Numbered from the stretch's first letter, positions 8,314-17,944 are shown. The stretch: DNA of 64,000 nucleotides from Alistipes sp. (GCA_017436185.1 JAFSDP010000006.1:1-64000); one strand, 5' to 3'. Notes: generated from the letters alone by a model not told the origin. Made by a program: numbers and translations.

Positions 8314-9090
8314 TTATTTGCCTTCGAGCCAATTCATAAAGTCCTGCGTGCGGCTTCGGCTCACGAAGGCCTCAAAGTCGGGTTTGGGTACAAGATTGAC
8401 CTTCAGGCGGTTCGATGGGTGTTTCGAGATGCCGCCGATGGCCCGCACCGAGGCGGTGCAGTTGCGGGAAATGCGGAAGAAACTCTCGGGATCGACCTCC
8501 TCGGAGACCGTGTCGAGCGACGAGTCGAGGATGTAGCTGCGCCCCTCGTTCGTGACGAGGTGGGTGCTCTTGTCCTCGGCGTAGAAGTAGGCAATCTGGG
8601 TTGTCTCGATGACCGACAGACGGTCGCCGAACTTCACCACAAAACGCTTCTTGTAGTTCGAGGCTCCCCCTGTGAGGGCCTTGCGCAGGGCCTCGATGTC
8701 GAGCGAGGGTTGGTTCTCCTCGGCACGGCAGGCCTTCAGGCATCGCTCGACGGCCGACTGCAACTCTTCGGGGTTGATGGGCTTCAAAAGGTAATCGATG
8801 CTCCCCGTACGGAAGGCCTTGACGGCATAGCTGTCGTAGGCGGTCGTGATGACCACCTTGGCTTCGATGGGTTGTCGCTTGAAGATGTCGAAACACATTC
8901 CGTCCGAGAGCTCGACATCCATAAAGATGATGTCGGCGTGGTTTTCAGGGTGTTGCAGCCACGCCACGGCTCCCTCGACCGAACTTGCGGTACCCACCAC
9001 CCGCAACTCTTCGTAGGGGGTCAGGGCACGTTTCAGGTTGGCCTGTGCCGGCAACTCGTCTTCGACAATCAGTACGCTGTATTGTTTCAT
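8314..9090 (-). CDS. LytTR-family response regulator
   Basis: A 258-residue regulator. The receiver domain (residues 1-120) has the acidic pair VEDE near residue 10, the phospho-acceptor Asp in DIIFMDVELSDG (about residue 57), TTAYDSYAVKAF and the conserved Lys in DYLLKPIN. The C-terminal LytTR DNA-binding domain (about 148-255) shows FVVKFGDRLSVIETTQIAYFYAEDKST and FFRISRNCTASVRAI. It overlaps the upstream kinase gene by 4 bases (ATGA), so the two form a translationally coupled pair. LytTR proteins bind two direct repeats about 21 bp apart. Just such repeats lie at 10575-10607 in front of the starch locus, making that locus the likely target. Confidence 0.95.
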   Translation of the reverse strand: MKQYSVLIVEDELPAQANLKRALTPYEELRVVGTASSVEGAVAWLQHPENHADIIFMDVELSDGMCFDIFKRQPIEAKVVITTAYDSYAVKAFRTGSIDYLLKPINPEELQSAVERCLKACRAEENQPSLDIEALRKALTGGASNYKKRFVVKFGDRLSVIETTQIAYFYAEDKSTHLVTNEGRSYILDSSLDTVSEEVDPESFFRISRNCTASVRAIGGISKHPSNRLKVNLVPKPDFEAFVSRSRTQDFMNWLEGK

Positions 9091-10457
9091 AATAGCGGCA
9101 GTTGTACAATAAATTCACTTTCGGTTTGTATGATCTCGACCGGTCTGCTATCCAGGTCGGCATATTGTTGGCAGATGTTTTTCAGCCCCATACCGGTCGA
9201 GTTTTGCTTCGAGAGGCGGGGTTGGAGGTTGTTGCTTACAATCAGTAACTCTTCCTCGATGCGGATGGTGACCACCAGCGGGTGTTCGGGGCTGACAATG
9301 TTGTGTTTAGTGGCGTTTTCAATCAGTAGTTGCAGGCAGCACGGCACGACGTGGCGGTTGAGCATCGCCTCGGGGATGTCGCTCTTGACCTCGAAGCCCG
9401 AGGTGAAACGCTCCTTCAACAGCTCGATGTATTTGCGGGCAAAGGTCAGTTCCTCCTCCAGCGGAACGAGGGTTTCGTCCTCGTTTTTAAGCATATAGCG
9501 GTAGGTGTCGGCCAACTTGCGGATGAAGGCCGAGGCCCGTTCGGTCTCGTGCTCCTGGACCAGGAAATCGAGGATGTTGAGCGAGTTGAACAGGAAGTGC
9601 GGATTGATTTGCAGTTTCAGTTTATTGTACTGAAATTGAGCCAGATGGGTCTTGCCTTGCTCGGTGCGGAGGGCCGCCCTCGAGGCAATCACATAGGCCG
9701 TCATCTTCATCAGTGCAAAGACCACGATGTCGCACAGCAACACCACCGAGTAGAGGCGCAGGAAGGGCAGCATGGCAAACATCACCTCGCCCCCCTGCGG
9801 GAAGTTGTAATAGACCAACAGCGTGATTACGGCCGAGAAGAGCAACGTGGTGCAGACGGCCGCCATCGAACGCCATTCGAGGCGGATGGCCGACGAGCGA
9901 ATCGTCACAAACAGCGAGTTGCCGCATAGCATCACCAACAGCGCAACGGTGTTGTTCAGCAGGCGTTGCACCTCGGTATAAACGGTCGTCTGGCTGAAGT
10001 ATGACGAGTTGAAAATCAACGTGTAAGAGATTCTGAAGAGCAAGATGGCAAAGAGTATGCCGAAGATTTGCGGCAGGGCGGGCGACCACCGTTTCTGCCC
10101 TTCGGTGACTCGACCTCGCAGGCGTGCAAAGGCATAGACACCCCAACCGAGCAGCTCGGTAAAGAGGGCCGTTACGAGGGCGGGCGCATAGACATCGCTG
10201 GCGATAAATCGGCCGATCAACTCGGCACCATAAGAGCCGAACAGGTAGCCCATGGAGGTGCCGATGAGAGCCGTCAGGGCAATCATTTCGGCCGAGAGGC
10301 CGTGTCTGAGGGCGATGACCACCACCAACGCCAGGGTCAAAACCGTCAGCGGCACATCATCGACATAGTTGGCCAAACGGCTCAAAATGGCGATGGCGGC
10401 GTGGGCCAGGGCGAAGAGGTGTATCAGGGTCGGCGTGGATAGTGTATTGGCCTTCAT
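9087..10457 (-). CDS. LytS-type sensor histidine kinase
   Basis: A 456-residue inner-membrane kinase. The first 250 or so residues hold about seven hydrophobic segments and no obvious extracytoplasmic binding domain. The kinase part is of the His_kinase family: KLKLQINPHFLFNSLNIL with the phospho-His at about residue 287, the N-box LLIENATKHNIVS and a short G-box STGMGLKNI. It is coupled to the LytTR regulator by a 4-base overlap, with the esterase gene last in the operon. A TATCTTTA box lies upstream near 10490, divergent from the MFS promoter. The signal it senses is not evident. Confidence 0.93.
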   Translation of the reverse strand: MKANTLSTPTLIHLFALAHAAIAILSRLANYVDDVPLTVLTLALVVVIALRHGLSAEMIALTALIGTSMGYLFGSYGAELIGRFIASDVYAPALVTALFTELLGWGVYAFARLRGRVTEGQKRWSPALPQIFGILFAILLFRISYTLIFNSSYFSQTTVYTEVQRLLNNTVALLVMLCGNSLFVTIRSSAIRLEWRSMAAVCTTLLFSAVITLLVYYNFPQGGEVMFAMLPFLRLYSVVLLCDIVVFALMKMTAYVIASRAALRTEQGKTHLAQFQYNKLKLQINPHFLFNSLNILDFLVQEHETERASAFIRKLADTYRYMLKNEDETLVPLEEELTFARKYIELLKERFTSGFEVKSDIPEAMLNRHVVPCCLQLLIENATKHNIVSPEHPLVVTIRIEEELLIVSNNLQPRLSKQNSTGMGLKNICQQYADLDSRPVEIIQTESEFIVQLPLL

Positions 10458-10574
10458 CTTTCAATTTGAAATCATTTCGGACAATAAAGATAATAACTTT
10501 TTGTCGGTTTTTGCAAATTTTTTTTCGGTTTCTGATTAAACGACCCTTTTTGCCCTCATTTCGTCGGTTTGTTT

Positions 10575-10607
10575 TTGCCATTCGTCGCTCAAATGTTGCC
10601 ATTCGTC
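10575..10607 (+). promoter_or_regulatory. Paired direct repeat, probable LytTR operator
   Basis: TTGCCATTCGTC occurs at 10575-10586 and again, identical, at 10596-10607. The period is exactly 21 bp, i.e. two helical turns. Established LytTR regulators bind two direct 9-bp sites with 12-13 bp between them, and the AlgR half-site CCGTTCGTC is close to the CCATTCGTC seen here. The second repeat ends about 32 bp before the -7 box, an activator-like position. Confidence 0.65.
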
Positions 10608-10639
10608 ATTGGTGAGTTGTCGGTTTGGCCTCGCGTGTA

Positions 10640-10647
10640 TATATTTG
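10640..10647 (+). promoter_or_regulatory. -7 box of the starch locus (MFS gene)
   Basis: TATATTTG, an exact TAnnTTTG match, 31 bases before the ATG at 10679. No clear -33 TTTG at the usual spacing was seen, which fits a promoter that needs an activator. Confidence 0.55.
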
Positions 10648-10678
10648 TGTAGCCAATAACTAAAACACTATACGAAAA

Positions 10679-11992
10679 ATGGAAAAACCAAACCTGTCGT
10701 TTCGGCAGATGTGGAATCTGAGCTTCGGCTTCTTCGGTGTTCAGATTGCTTATGCGTTGCAGAGCGCAAACATCAGCCGTATCTTCGCCACCCTCGGTGC
10801 CGATCCTCACGATTTGAGCTATTTCTGGATTCTTCCCCCGCTGATGGGTATGATCGTTCAGCCGCTGGTCGGCACGTGGAGCGACAAGACCTGGTGCAGC
10901 TGGGGTCGTCGTAAGCCCTACCTCTATGTGGGTGCGCTGGTTGCTGTGGCCGTGATGGCCTTCCTGCCCAATTCCGGCTCGCTCGGATTGTCGGTGCAGA
11001 TGGCTATGATGTTCGGTCTGGTGATGCTGATGCTGTTGGACACGTCGATCAATATGGCGATGCAGCCCTTCAAGATGATGGTGGGCGATATGGTCAATGA
11101 GCGTCAGAAGGCCCAGGCCTACTCCATCCAGTCGATGCTCTGCAATGCAGGCTCGCTGGTGGGTTACCTCTTCCCCTACATCTTCACCTGGATCGGTATC
11201 CGCAGCGTTGCCCCCGAGGGTGTGGTGCCCGATTCGGTCATCTACTCGTTCTATGTGGGTGCCGCCATCCTGATTCTGTGTGTGCTCTACACGGGTGCAA
11301 CGGTCAAGGAGATGCCGCCGCACGAGTATGCCCAATTCCACAACCTCACCGATGCCGAGGCGGAGGCCGAGGAGAAGAAGAACCTTATCCAGCTGCTCGT
11401 CAAGGCCCCCAAGGCCTTCTGGCAGATTGGTCTGGTGCAGTTCTTCTCGTGGGTCGGTTTCCTCTATATGTGGACCTACACCAACGGTGCCATTGCCCAA
11501 ACGGTTTGGGGTACGACCGATGCCGCTTCGGCTGCCTATCAGGCTGCCGGTGACTGGGTGGGTGTGCTGTTTGCCGTGCAGGCCGTAGGCTCGATTCTCT
11601 GGGCTATGGTGCTGCCGCTGTTCAAGACCGAGAAGCAGGCCTATGCGGTGAGCCTTGTGCTGGGTGGCTTGGGCTTCATCTCGACCATCTTCTTCAAGGA
11701 TCAGTACCTTTTATTTATATCCTATCTGCTGATTGGTTGCGGTTGGGCAGCAATGCTGGCAATGCCCTTTGCCCTTCTGACCAACTCGCTCTCGGGCGGC
11801 TCGATGGGTGCCTATCTGGGTCTGTTCAACTGTACGATCTGCCTGCCGCAGATTATTGCAGCCCTCGTGGGCGGTTTCCTGCTGATGATGGTGAAAGGCT
11901 CGCAGCCGATGATGCTCGTGGTGGCCGGTATCTCGCTCCTTTTGGGTGCGGTGGCCGTCTTCGGCATTCAAACCAAGAAACAGAAGGCCTAA
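10679..11992 (+). CDS. MFS sugar transporter, SLC45/maltose-type
   Basis: A 437-residue protein with about 12 hydrophobic segments. It belongs to the group of H+-coupled disaccharide carriers related to SLC45 and plant sucrose transporters. The loop after helix 2 has the typical GTWSDKTWCSWGRRKPYL motif, and helix 1 includes GFFGVQIAYALQSANISRI. It is the first gene of the starch locus, 72 bases before susC, and probably carries maltose or short maltodextrins across the inner membrane. In Bacteroidota starch loci such a carrier often leads the operon. The exact substrate cannot be read from sequence. Confidence 0.9.
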   Translation: MEKPNLSFRQMWNLSFGFFGVQIAYALQSANISRIFATLGADPHDLSYFWILPPLMGMIVQPLVGTWSDKTWCSWGRRKPYLYVGALVAVAVMAFLPNSGSLGLSVQMAMMFGLVMLMLLDTSINMAMQPFKMMVGDMVNERQKAQAYSIQSMLCNAGSLVGYLFPYIFTWIGIRSVAPEGVVPDSVIYSFYVGAAILILCVLYTGATVKEMPPHEYAQFHNLTDAEAEAEEKKNLIQLLVKAPKAFWQIGLVQFFSWVGFLYMWTYTNGAIAQTVWGTTDAASAAYQAAGDWVGVLFAVQAVGSILWAMVLPLFKTEKQAYAVSLVLGGLGFISTIFFKDQYLLFISYLLIGCGWAAMLAMPFALLTNSLSGGSMGAYLGLFNCTICLPQIIAALVGGFLLMMVKGSQPMMLVVAGISLLLGAVAVFGIQTKKQKA

Positions 11993-12063
11993 CAGCCTAC
12001 AAGAGATACAACAAACAACAATTTTTAACTAATCCTATTTATTAACTAACACTAAAAAGCTCT

Positions 12064-15000
12064 ATGAGAAAATTTCTCGCAATGTGCTTGGGTATGATGC
12101 TACTGGGCATCTTTACCCCCACTTTGGCGCTTGCTCAAGGCGGCAAGTACGAAGTGAAGGGCGTCGTGGTGGACGCCGCGGGTATCCCCGTGATCGGAGC
12201 AACGATCATCGAGGTGGGTACTACGAACGGTACGGCGACCGATATTGACGGTCAGTATGTACTGAATGTAACGGACGACAAGGCCGTTGTAAACATCAGC
12301 TACGTCGGCTACAAGTCGGTGGAGTTGGTAGCCTCGTCGGCCCTGCTCAAGAACGTAACCCTGGAGGAGGACCTCCTCTCGCTCGACGAGGTGGTCGTGA
12401 TCGGTTACGGTGGTGTGAAGAAGAACGATATGACCGGTTCGGTGGTAGCCATCAAGGCCGAGGATATCAACCGCGGTGCGGTGACCTCGCCCGATCAGCT
12501 GCTGCTGGGTAAGGTGCCGGGTCTGCTCGTAACGCCCGCAACGGGTGAGCCGGGCTCGGGTGCCCAGATTCGTATCCGTGGTAACGCTTCGCTCAACGCC
12601 TCGAACAACCCGCTGATCGTTATCGACGGTGTGCCCGTGACGGGTGACGGCGGTGCCGGTATGGGTAACCCGCTGGCCTCGATCAACCCCGACGACATCG
12701 AGTCGTACACCGTGCTGAAGGATGCTTCGGCTACGGCCATCTACGGTTCGCGTGCATCGAACGGTGTGATTATCATCACCACCAAGAAGGGTAAGGGCAA
12801 GGCGATGCAGGTGAGCTACAACTCGAGCTACACCGTGAAGACCAACGCCAACGAGATTGATGTGCTGTCGGGTCAGGCTTATGCCGACTATATGACCAAC
12901 GTATATCAGGATTCGGCCGCCAATATGGATAAGATTAAGTCGTTGCTCGGTTACAACGGCAAGATCTACAACACCGATTGGCAGGATGAGATCTATCGCA
13001 CGGCCTTCTCGACCGACCACGCACTGTCGGTTTATGGTAACAACGAGGAGGGTACGTTCCCCTATCGTGTATCGCTGGGCGCCAACTACGACCAGGGTAC
13101 GGTAAAGGGTGGTGACAACACGCGCGTAAATATGGCCGTGACGCTGGCTCCCAAGTTCTTCGACGAGCACCTGACCGTAAACGTAAACCTGAAGGGTGTT
13201 TACAACAAGTCGAACTGGACCAACAACGCCGTGGGTGATGCCCTGACGTTCGACCCCACGAAGCCCATCTACTTCCAGAATGCCGATGGTTCGATCGATC
13301 GCACGGTGGCCAACGGTTACTTCAACTGGGGTATCTTCGATGAGAACGGTGGTTTCAGCCCCGAGAAGAATGCCAACACCAACCCGATGTCGAGCCTGAA
13401 CGACTATGTGAACTACTCTTCGACCTGGCGTTCGATTGGTAACGCACAGCTCGACTATAAGATTCACGGTCTGGAGGATCTGCGTCTGAACCTGAACCTG
13501 GGTTACGACGTGGCCGAGTCGCGTGGTACGCACTACAACGAGCTGGGTTCGTTTGCCAACATCAAGGCCGGCTCGGAGGATGCCTACAACAACTGGCGCA
13601 CCTACAACGCCAACACCCTGTTGGAGTTCTATGCCAATTATAATAAGGAGTTCGGCATCCACCGTCTGGATGTGATGGCCGGTTACTCGTGGCAGCGCAA
13701 CTTCGTGAAGACGAGCTCGCTCAACTACTACAACGACAACCGCTCGAAGTACCACTCGTCGAGTGCAACCGAGGAGTCGCGTCGTCCCTACCCGAAGGAG
13801 TACTACCTGGTATCGTTCTTCGGTCGTTTGAACTACTCGATCAACTCGAAGTATCTGTTCACCGTTACGGTGCGTGAGGATGCTACGTCGCGCTTCTCGG
13901 AGGACAACCGTTGGGGCTTCTTCCCCTCGGCTGCCTTTGCTTGGAACATCGCCCAGGAGAACTTCCTCAAGGATTCGCGTGCTCTGTCGGCCTTGAAGCT
14001 CCGTCTGGGTTGGGGTGAGACCGGTCAGCAGGATATTGGTGACAACTACTATCCCTACTTCCCGCTCTACAACTATGTAAACAATGGTAACGCCCAGTAT
14101 ATGCCCGGCATTTCGGGTACGCTGGCTCCGCAGGCCTTCAACCGCAACATCAAGTGGGAGACGACGGCTACCTACAACGCCGGTATCGACTTCGGTTTCT
14201 TTGATGGTCGCTTGAGCGGTAACGTGGATTACTACTACCGCCACACGACCGACCTGTTGTCGGAGATTGACGTGCCGACCGGCTCGAACTTCACGAACCG
14301 TCTGATGTCGAATATCGGTGAGATGAAGAACCAGGGTGTCGAGGTATCGTTGAAGGCTGTTCCGGTGCAGACCAAGGATTGGACCTGGACCATCAACCTG
14401 AACGGTACGTGGCAGCAGACCGAGATTGGCGACCTGAACGACAACTTCGTGAAGGTTGGTTCGTCGCTGTCGGGTACGGGTGGTAACTCGTCGCTGCACT
14501 ACGAGGGCTTTGCTCCCTACACCTTCTACCTCTACCAGCAGGCTTACGACTCGAACGGCAAGCCGCTGCAGAACACCTTCATCGACCGTGACGGCGACGG
14601 CCGCATCACCGAGGATGACAAGTACATCACCGGTCGCAGCTCGACGCCCGACTTCTACTACGGTATTTCGATGCAGCTCAACTATAAGAATTGGGACTTC
14701 GGTTTCAACGGTCACGGCTCGATTGGCAACTACGCCATCAACAAGCTGGCTGTGGATAACTCGACCACCTATTGCGGCACGCTGTCGTACAGCTACCTGC
14801 GCAACCTGAACGAGTACAACTTCCGCACCGGTTTCACGGGCAACGGTACCACCGAGCAGGCCTACTCGGATCTGTTCATTGAGAACGCTTCATTCTTCCG
14901 CCTCGACGACATCAACCTCGGTTACACGTTCCGTGAGGTTGGTAAGTCGAAGATGAACATCCGTGTGGCAGCTTCGTGCCAGAACGTATTTGTGATTACC

Positions 15001-15105
15001 GATTACTCGGGTCTGGATCCCGAGGTGAGCAGCGCCGATGGTGTATATAGCACGCTCATTCCGCGTCCGCGCCTCTACACGCTCCGCCTCAACATTAACT
15101 TCTAA
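12064..15105 (+). CDS. susC: SusC-like TonB-dependent outer-membrane transporter
   Basis: A 1013-residue protein. It has a signal peptide (cleaved after LALAQ), then a carboxypeptidase-regulatory-like domain (about 30-100: YEVKGVVVDAAGIPVIGA), a TonB-box region LSLDEVVVIGYG (about 106-117), a plug domain with IRIRGNASLNASNNPLIVIDG and TAIYGSRASNGVIIITTKKG, and a beta-barrel ending in the aromatic-rich RPRLYTLRLNINF. It imports oligosaccharides through the outer membrane using TonB energy. It is followed by susD after 17 bases, the standard pair. Codon use is strongly biased, as expected for an abundant protein. The starch substrate is inferred from the downstream GH13 genes and SusE/F-like proteins. 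Confidence 0.97.
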   Translation: MRKFLAMCLGMMLLGIFTPTLALAQGGKYEVKGVVVDAAGIPVIGATIIEVGTTNGTATDIDGQYVLNVTDDKAVVNISYVGYKSVELVASSALLKNVTLEEDLLSLDEVVVIGYGGVKKNDMTGSVVAIKAEDINRGAVTSPDQLLLGKVPGLLVTPATGEPGSGAQIRIRGNASLNASNNPLIVIDGVPVTGDGGAGMGNPLASINPDDIESYTVLKDASATAIYGSRASNGVIIITTKKGKGKAMQVSYNSSYTVKTNANEIDVLSGQAYADYMTNVYQDSAANMDKIKSLLGYNGKIYNTDWQDEIYRTAFSTDHALSVYGNNEEGTFPYRVSLGANYDQGTVKGGDNTRVNMAVTLAPKFFDEHLTVNVNLKGVYNKSNWTNNAVGDALTFDPTKPIYFQNADGSIDRTVANGYFNWGIFDENGGFSPEKNANTNPMSSLNDYVNYSSTWRSIGNAQLDYKIHGLEDLRLNLNLGYDVAESRGTHYNELGSFANIKAGSEDAYNNWRTYNANTLLEFYANYNKEFGIHRLDVMAGYSWQRNFVKTSSLNYYNDNRSKYHSSSATEESRRPYPKEYYLVSFFGRLNYSINSKYLFTVTVREDATSRFSEDNRWGFFPSAAFAWNIAQENFLKDSRALSALKLRLGWGETGQQDIGDNYYPYFPLYNYVNNGNAQYMPGISGTLAPQAFNRNIKWETTATYNAGIDFGFFDGRLSGNVDYYYRHTTDLLSEIDVPTGSNFTNRLMSNIGEMKNQGVEVSLKAVPVQTKDWTWTINLNGTWQQTEIGDLNDNFVKVGSSLSGTGGNSSLHYEGFAPYTFYLYQQAYDSNGKPLQNTFIDRDGDGRITEDDKYITGRSSTPDFYYGISMQLNYKNWDFGFNGHGSIGNYAINKLAVDNSTTYCGTLSYSYLRNLNEYNFRTGFTGNGTTEQAYSDLFIENASFFRLDDINLGYTFREVGKSKMNIRVAASCQNVFVITDYSGLDPEVSSADGVYSTLIPRPRLYTLRLNINF

Positions 15106-15122
15106 AACAAGCATCGTATTTT

Positions 15123-16808
15123 ATGAAAAAGATCTTTTTATATAGTGTAGCGCTGCTGACCTCGGTTTCGATGCTCAGCGCCTGCGTAGGCGATCTGGAT
15201 ACGAAGCCCCTGGCCGAGAGTACGATTACGGCTGACAAGGCTTTTGCCAATCCCGAGAGCTACGACCAGTATGTGAACTACGCATACAGCTACTTCTCGC
15301 TCGTGTCGCAGGGCGACCCGGGTTCGTCGGATATCGCCGTATCGGATGCCGGTCAGAGCGAGTTCATCCGCCAGTATATGATTCTCAACGAGCTTTCGAC
15401 CGATGCCTTGAAGTGTAACTGGGGCGACGACTACATCGACGGTATTCAGTATGCCAAGTGGGATGCCACGTCGGCTGCCGTGATGGCTGTCTATCTGCGT
15501 GGTCTGAAGGCGGTTGCCATCTGCAACCAGTTCCTCGACGAGTCGGTTTCGAGTGACGGTGCCGTTTCGGGTCGCGGTCACGAGTCGAAGCTGCAGGATG
15601 TGCGTGCTTATCGTGCCGAGATGCGTCTGCTGCGCGCCCTCTACTACTCGATTCTTTTGGACCTCTATGGCAATCCTCCCTTGGCACTGCCCGAGTCGAT
15701 TGGTACGACCAACTTCCCCCAGCAGCTGGGTCGCGAGGGTATGTTCCAGTGGGTTGAGAACGAGCTTCTGGAGCTTATCGCCGACGAGAACCTGCCTACG
15801 ATTCGCAAGGAGTATCCCCGTCTGTCGAAGGGTGCCGCTTATGCCATCCTGGCCCGTCTGTATCTGAATGCCGAGGTTTACACCGGCACGGCTCGCTGGG
15901 CCGACGCTCAGAAGTATGCCGAGCTGGCCATCACCGATGGTGGTTACGAGCTTTGCCCCGTATTCGACAACCTCTTCCGTCAGGACAACTCGACCAACGG
16001 TGCTCAGAACGAGTTCATCGTTGCTGCCCTCTACGACGGTGCCAAGACCCCCAGCTACGGTGGTACGACGCACCTGATCTACGCAACGGTTTATGCCGAC
16101 CTGCGTCTGTTGGTTTCGAGCCTCTATGGCTACTCGAGCGACATCTATATGAACCAGTGGAACGGTTACCACTGCTCGGATGAGTTCGTAATGGACAACT
16201 TCGAGCTGCAGGGTGTTGAGTGGGGCCAGAGCGCATCGTGGGGTTACAACCGCGAGCTTTCGGACAAGCGTGCCCTGTTCACCAACGCCGGTTTCTCGCG
16301 TGAGATTCAGCCCGAGATTGCCGATATCAACACCGGTTGGGCTTGCCTGAAGTGGGTTCCCCTGACCTCGAACAACGTGGCTTCGTGTGTAGCTACCGGT
16401 ATCGAGTTCTCGTCGGCCGACTTCCCGATCTATCGTCTTGCCGAGATGTACCTGATTTCGGCCGAGGCCGAGGCTCGTCAGAATGGCGGTCAGCTCTCGA
16501 GTTCGTCGAACGGTTACAAGCGCATCCAGCAGATTCGTCAGCGTGCCAACGGTACGGAGGACGTGATGCCGATGACCTTGGATCTGGACTACATCCTCAA
16601 GGAGCGTGTTCGTGAGTTGATGTGGGAGGGTCACCGTCGTGTCGATCTGATTCGCTACGGTTACTTCACCACCTCGTCGTATCCCTGGCCCTACAAGGCC
16701 GGTGTGGCAAGCGGTACGGCCGCTATCGATGCTCACCGCACGGTATATCCCATCATTACGACCGACCTGACGGCCAACACGAACCTGGTTCAGAACCCCG
16801 GTTACTAA
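15123..16808 (+). CDS. susD: SusD-like starch-binding surface lipoprotein
   Basis: A 561-residue lipoprotein (lipobox LSAC, Cys21, then GDLD). SusD/RagB hallmarks include CVGDLDTKPLAESTITADKAF, the TPR-like helices RLLRALYYSILLDLYGNPPLA (written in part) and the C-terminal YRLAEMYLISAEAEARQNG and VRELMWEGHRRVDLIRYG. It forms the lid of the SusC channel and binds alpha-glucan at the cell surface. The acidic residues after the lipid Cys fit a surface-export signal. It starts 17 bases after susC and is clearly in the same operon. Confidence 0.97.
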   Translation: MKKIFLYSVALLTSVSMLSACVGDLDTKPLAESTITADKAFANPESYDQYVNYAYSYFSLVSQGDPGSSDIAVSDAGQSEFIRQYMILNELSTDALKCNWGDDYIDGIQYAKWDATSAAVMAVYLRGLKAVAICNQFLDESVSSDGAVSGRGHESKLQDVRAYRAEMRLLRALYYSILLDLYGNPPLALPESIGTTNFPQQLGREGMFQWVENELLELIADENLPTIRKEYPRLSKGAAYAILARLYLNAEVYTGTARWADAQKYAELAITDGGYELCPVFDNLFRQDNSTNGAQNEFIVAALYDGAKTPSYGGTTHLIYATVYADLRLLVSSLYGYSSDIYMNQWNGYHCSDEFVMDNFELQGVEWGQSASWGYNRELSDKRALFTNAGFSREIQPEIADINTGWACLKWVPLTSNNVASCVATGIEFSSADFPIYRLAEMYLISAEAEARQNGGQLSSSSNGYKRIQQIRQRANGTEDVMPMTLDLDYILKERVRELMWEGHRRVDLIRYGYFTTSSYPWPYKAGVASGTAAIDAHRTVYPIITTDLTANTNLVQNPGY

Positions 16809-16848
16809 TGGTTAGGCAGTGAAAAAAAGCAAAAAAACAACGAAGATT

Positions 16849-17922
16849 ATGAAATACATCAAGTTTTTATCGATGATGCTTGCCGCTGCGATGACCTTCG
16901 TAGCGTGTGAGACGGATGTCGATCAGCCCCAGCTGCTGCCCGAGAGCGAGTTTGTTGCTCCGGCGCTCAATGCCCAGGGCGATGTAGTCATCAATGGTGA
17001 CAACATCAAGGTCGAGAAGGTGACCTTCACCTGCACCGAGGCCGATTTCGGTCAGCCTATCCAGGTGAACTACAAACTCTACTTCGCAAAGGATGGCGTC
17101 GAGGCTTTTGTGGCCGAGAACAGCGCCCCCGCAATCACGGTTGAGAAGGCTACGCTGAACGGCGTAGTGGTAAACAACCTGGGTGTTGCTGCCAACGAGA
17201 GCGCTACGATCGACGCATACGTGGTAGCTTATGCCGGTGATTCGGGTATGTGCACCGAGAAGTCGAATGTCATTTCGTTCAACGTGCAGACCTTCAAGGC
17301 TGCCCTGCGCAACTACTACATTTGCGGTTTCTACAACGGTTGGAATGCCGGTGCTGCTCTGACGATTTGGGAGACGACCGGTGGCTCGAACATCTACGAG
17401 GGTCTCTACCACTTTACCGAGGATGCTACCAACACGCCGGGCTTCTCGGGCTTCAAGGTGCTGACGAACCAGGCTTGGGACGGTGGTGAGATGGGCTATT
17501 CGGCCTTCACTGCTTCGTCGAAGTTCAGCTCGTCGTCGGATGGCAACCTGATGCTGCCCGCAGGTATCTGGCAGCTGTCGGTTGATCTGCTGAATATGAC
17601 CATCGACGCCAAGCAGTTCTCGCAGGTTGATATTATGGGTTCGTTCGACGGTTGGGCTTCGCCGCTGGTGCTCGAGTTCGACACGGTGAACAACGTATGG
17701 AAGACCCCGACCCCGATTGCCGCAGGTTCGGAGTATAAGATTCGTATGAACGGCTCGTGGGATGTAAGCTACGGTGGCGGTGTAGCCGCTTCGGAGTCGA
17801 TTCCCGAGGGCTTCGAGATTGAGGGTGGCGACAACATCAAGATCCCCGGCTCGGGCAACGTTTATGTGAACCTGCACGCCGATCGCACGCCGTGGGTTGT
17901 AACCTACACGCCTGCCGAGTAA
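16849..17922 (+). CDS. SusE-like surface glycan-binding lipoprotein
   Basis: A 357-residue lipoprotein. ATG 16849 is chosen because MKYIKFLSMMLAAAMTFVAC gives a clean lipobox signal peptide; the frame also extends to GTG 16819. An N-terminal SusE-type Ig domain (about 20-150: LLPESEFVAPALNAQGD, VEKVTFTCTEADFGQP) is followed by two SusE/F starch-binding type modules (NYYICGFYNGWNAG at about 165 and QVDIMGSFDGWASP at about 263), each with a phrase of the kind YKIRMNGSW. Such proteins hold starch at the surface for SusG and SusCD. It lies between susD and the larger SusE/F-like gene. A strong hairpin follows it. Confidence 0.9.
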   Translation: MKYIKFLSMMLAAAMTFVACETDVDQPQLLPESEFVAPALNAQGDVVINGDNIKVEKVTFTCTEADFGQPIQVNYKLYFAKDGVEAFVAENSAPAITVEKATLNGVVVNNLGVAANESATIDAYVVAYAGDSGMCTEKSNVISFNVQTFKAALRNYYICGFYNGWNAGAALTIWETTGGSNIYEGLYHFTEDATNTPGFSGFKVLTNQAWDGGEMGYSAFTASSKFSSSSDGNLMLPAGIWQLSVDLLNMTIDAKQFSQVDIMGSFDGWASPLVLEFDTVNNVWKTPTPIAAGSEYKIRMNGSWDVSYGGGVAASESIPEGFEIEGGDNIKIPGSGNVYVNLHADRTPWVVTYTPAE

Positions 17923-17944
17923 CCAAGTAACCAAAAAGTTTCCG

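Larger units (their letters stand above)
10458..10678. promoter_or_regulatory. Divergent regulatory region between lytS-type kinase and starch locus
   Basis: This AT-rich region of about 220 bases carries both divergent promoters. Besides the paired 12-mer at 10575-10607 it holds further related words: TTGTCGGTTTTTGC near 10500, TCGTCGGTTTG at 10561-10571 and TTGTCGGTTTG at 10617-10627. The repeated TCGTC/GTCGG words suggest several contacts for one regulator. No gene is seen within it. Confidence 0.55.

Noticed and set aside
12100..14715. Very long open frame on the strand opposite susC, with similar ones opposite the SusE/F-like gene (17904-21689), the oxidoreductase (39121-42582), the GH13 genes and the ABC-F gene
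   Set aside because: They mirror highly biased genes that avoid codons giving antisense stops; the proteins are low-complexity (rich in Leu, Arg, Val, His) with no recognisable domain or promoter.
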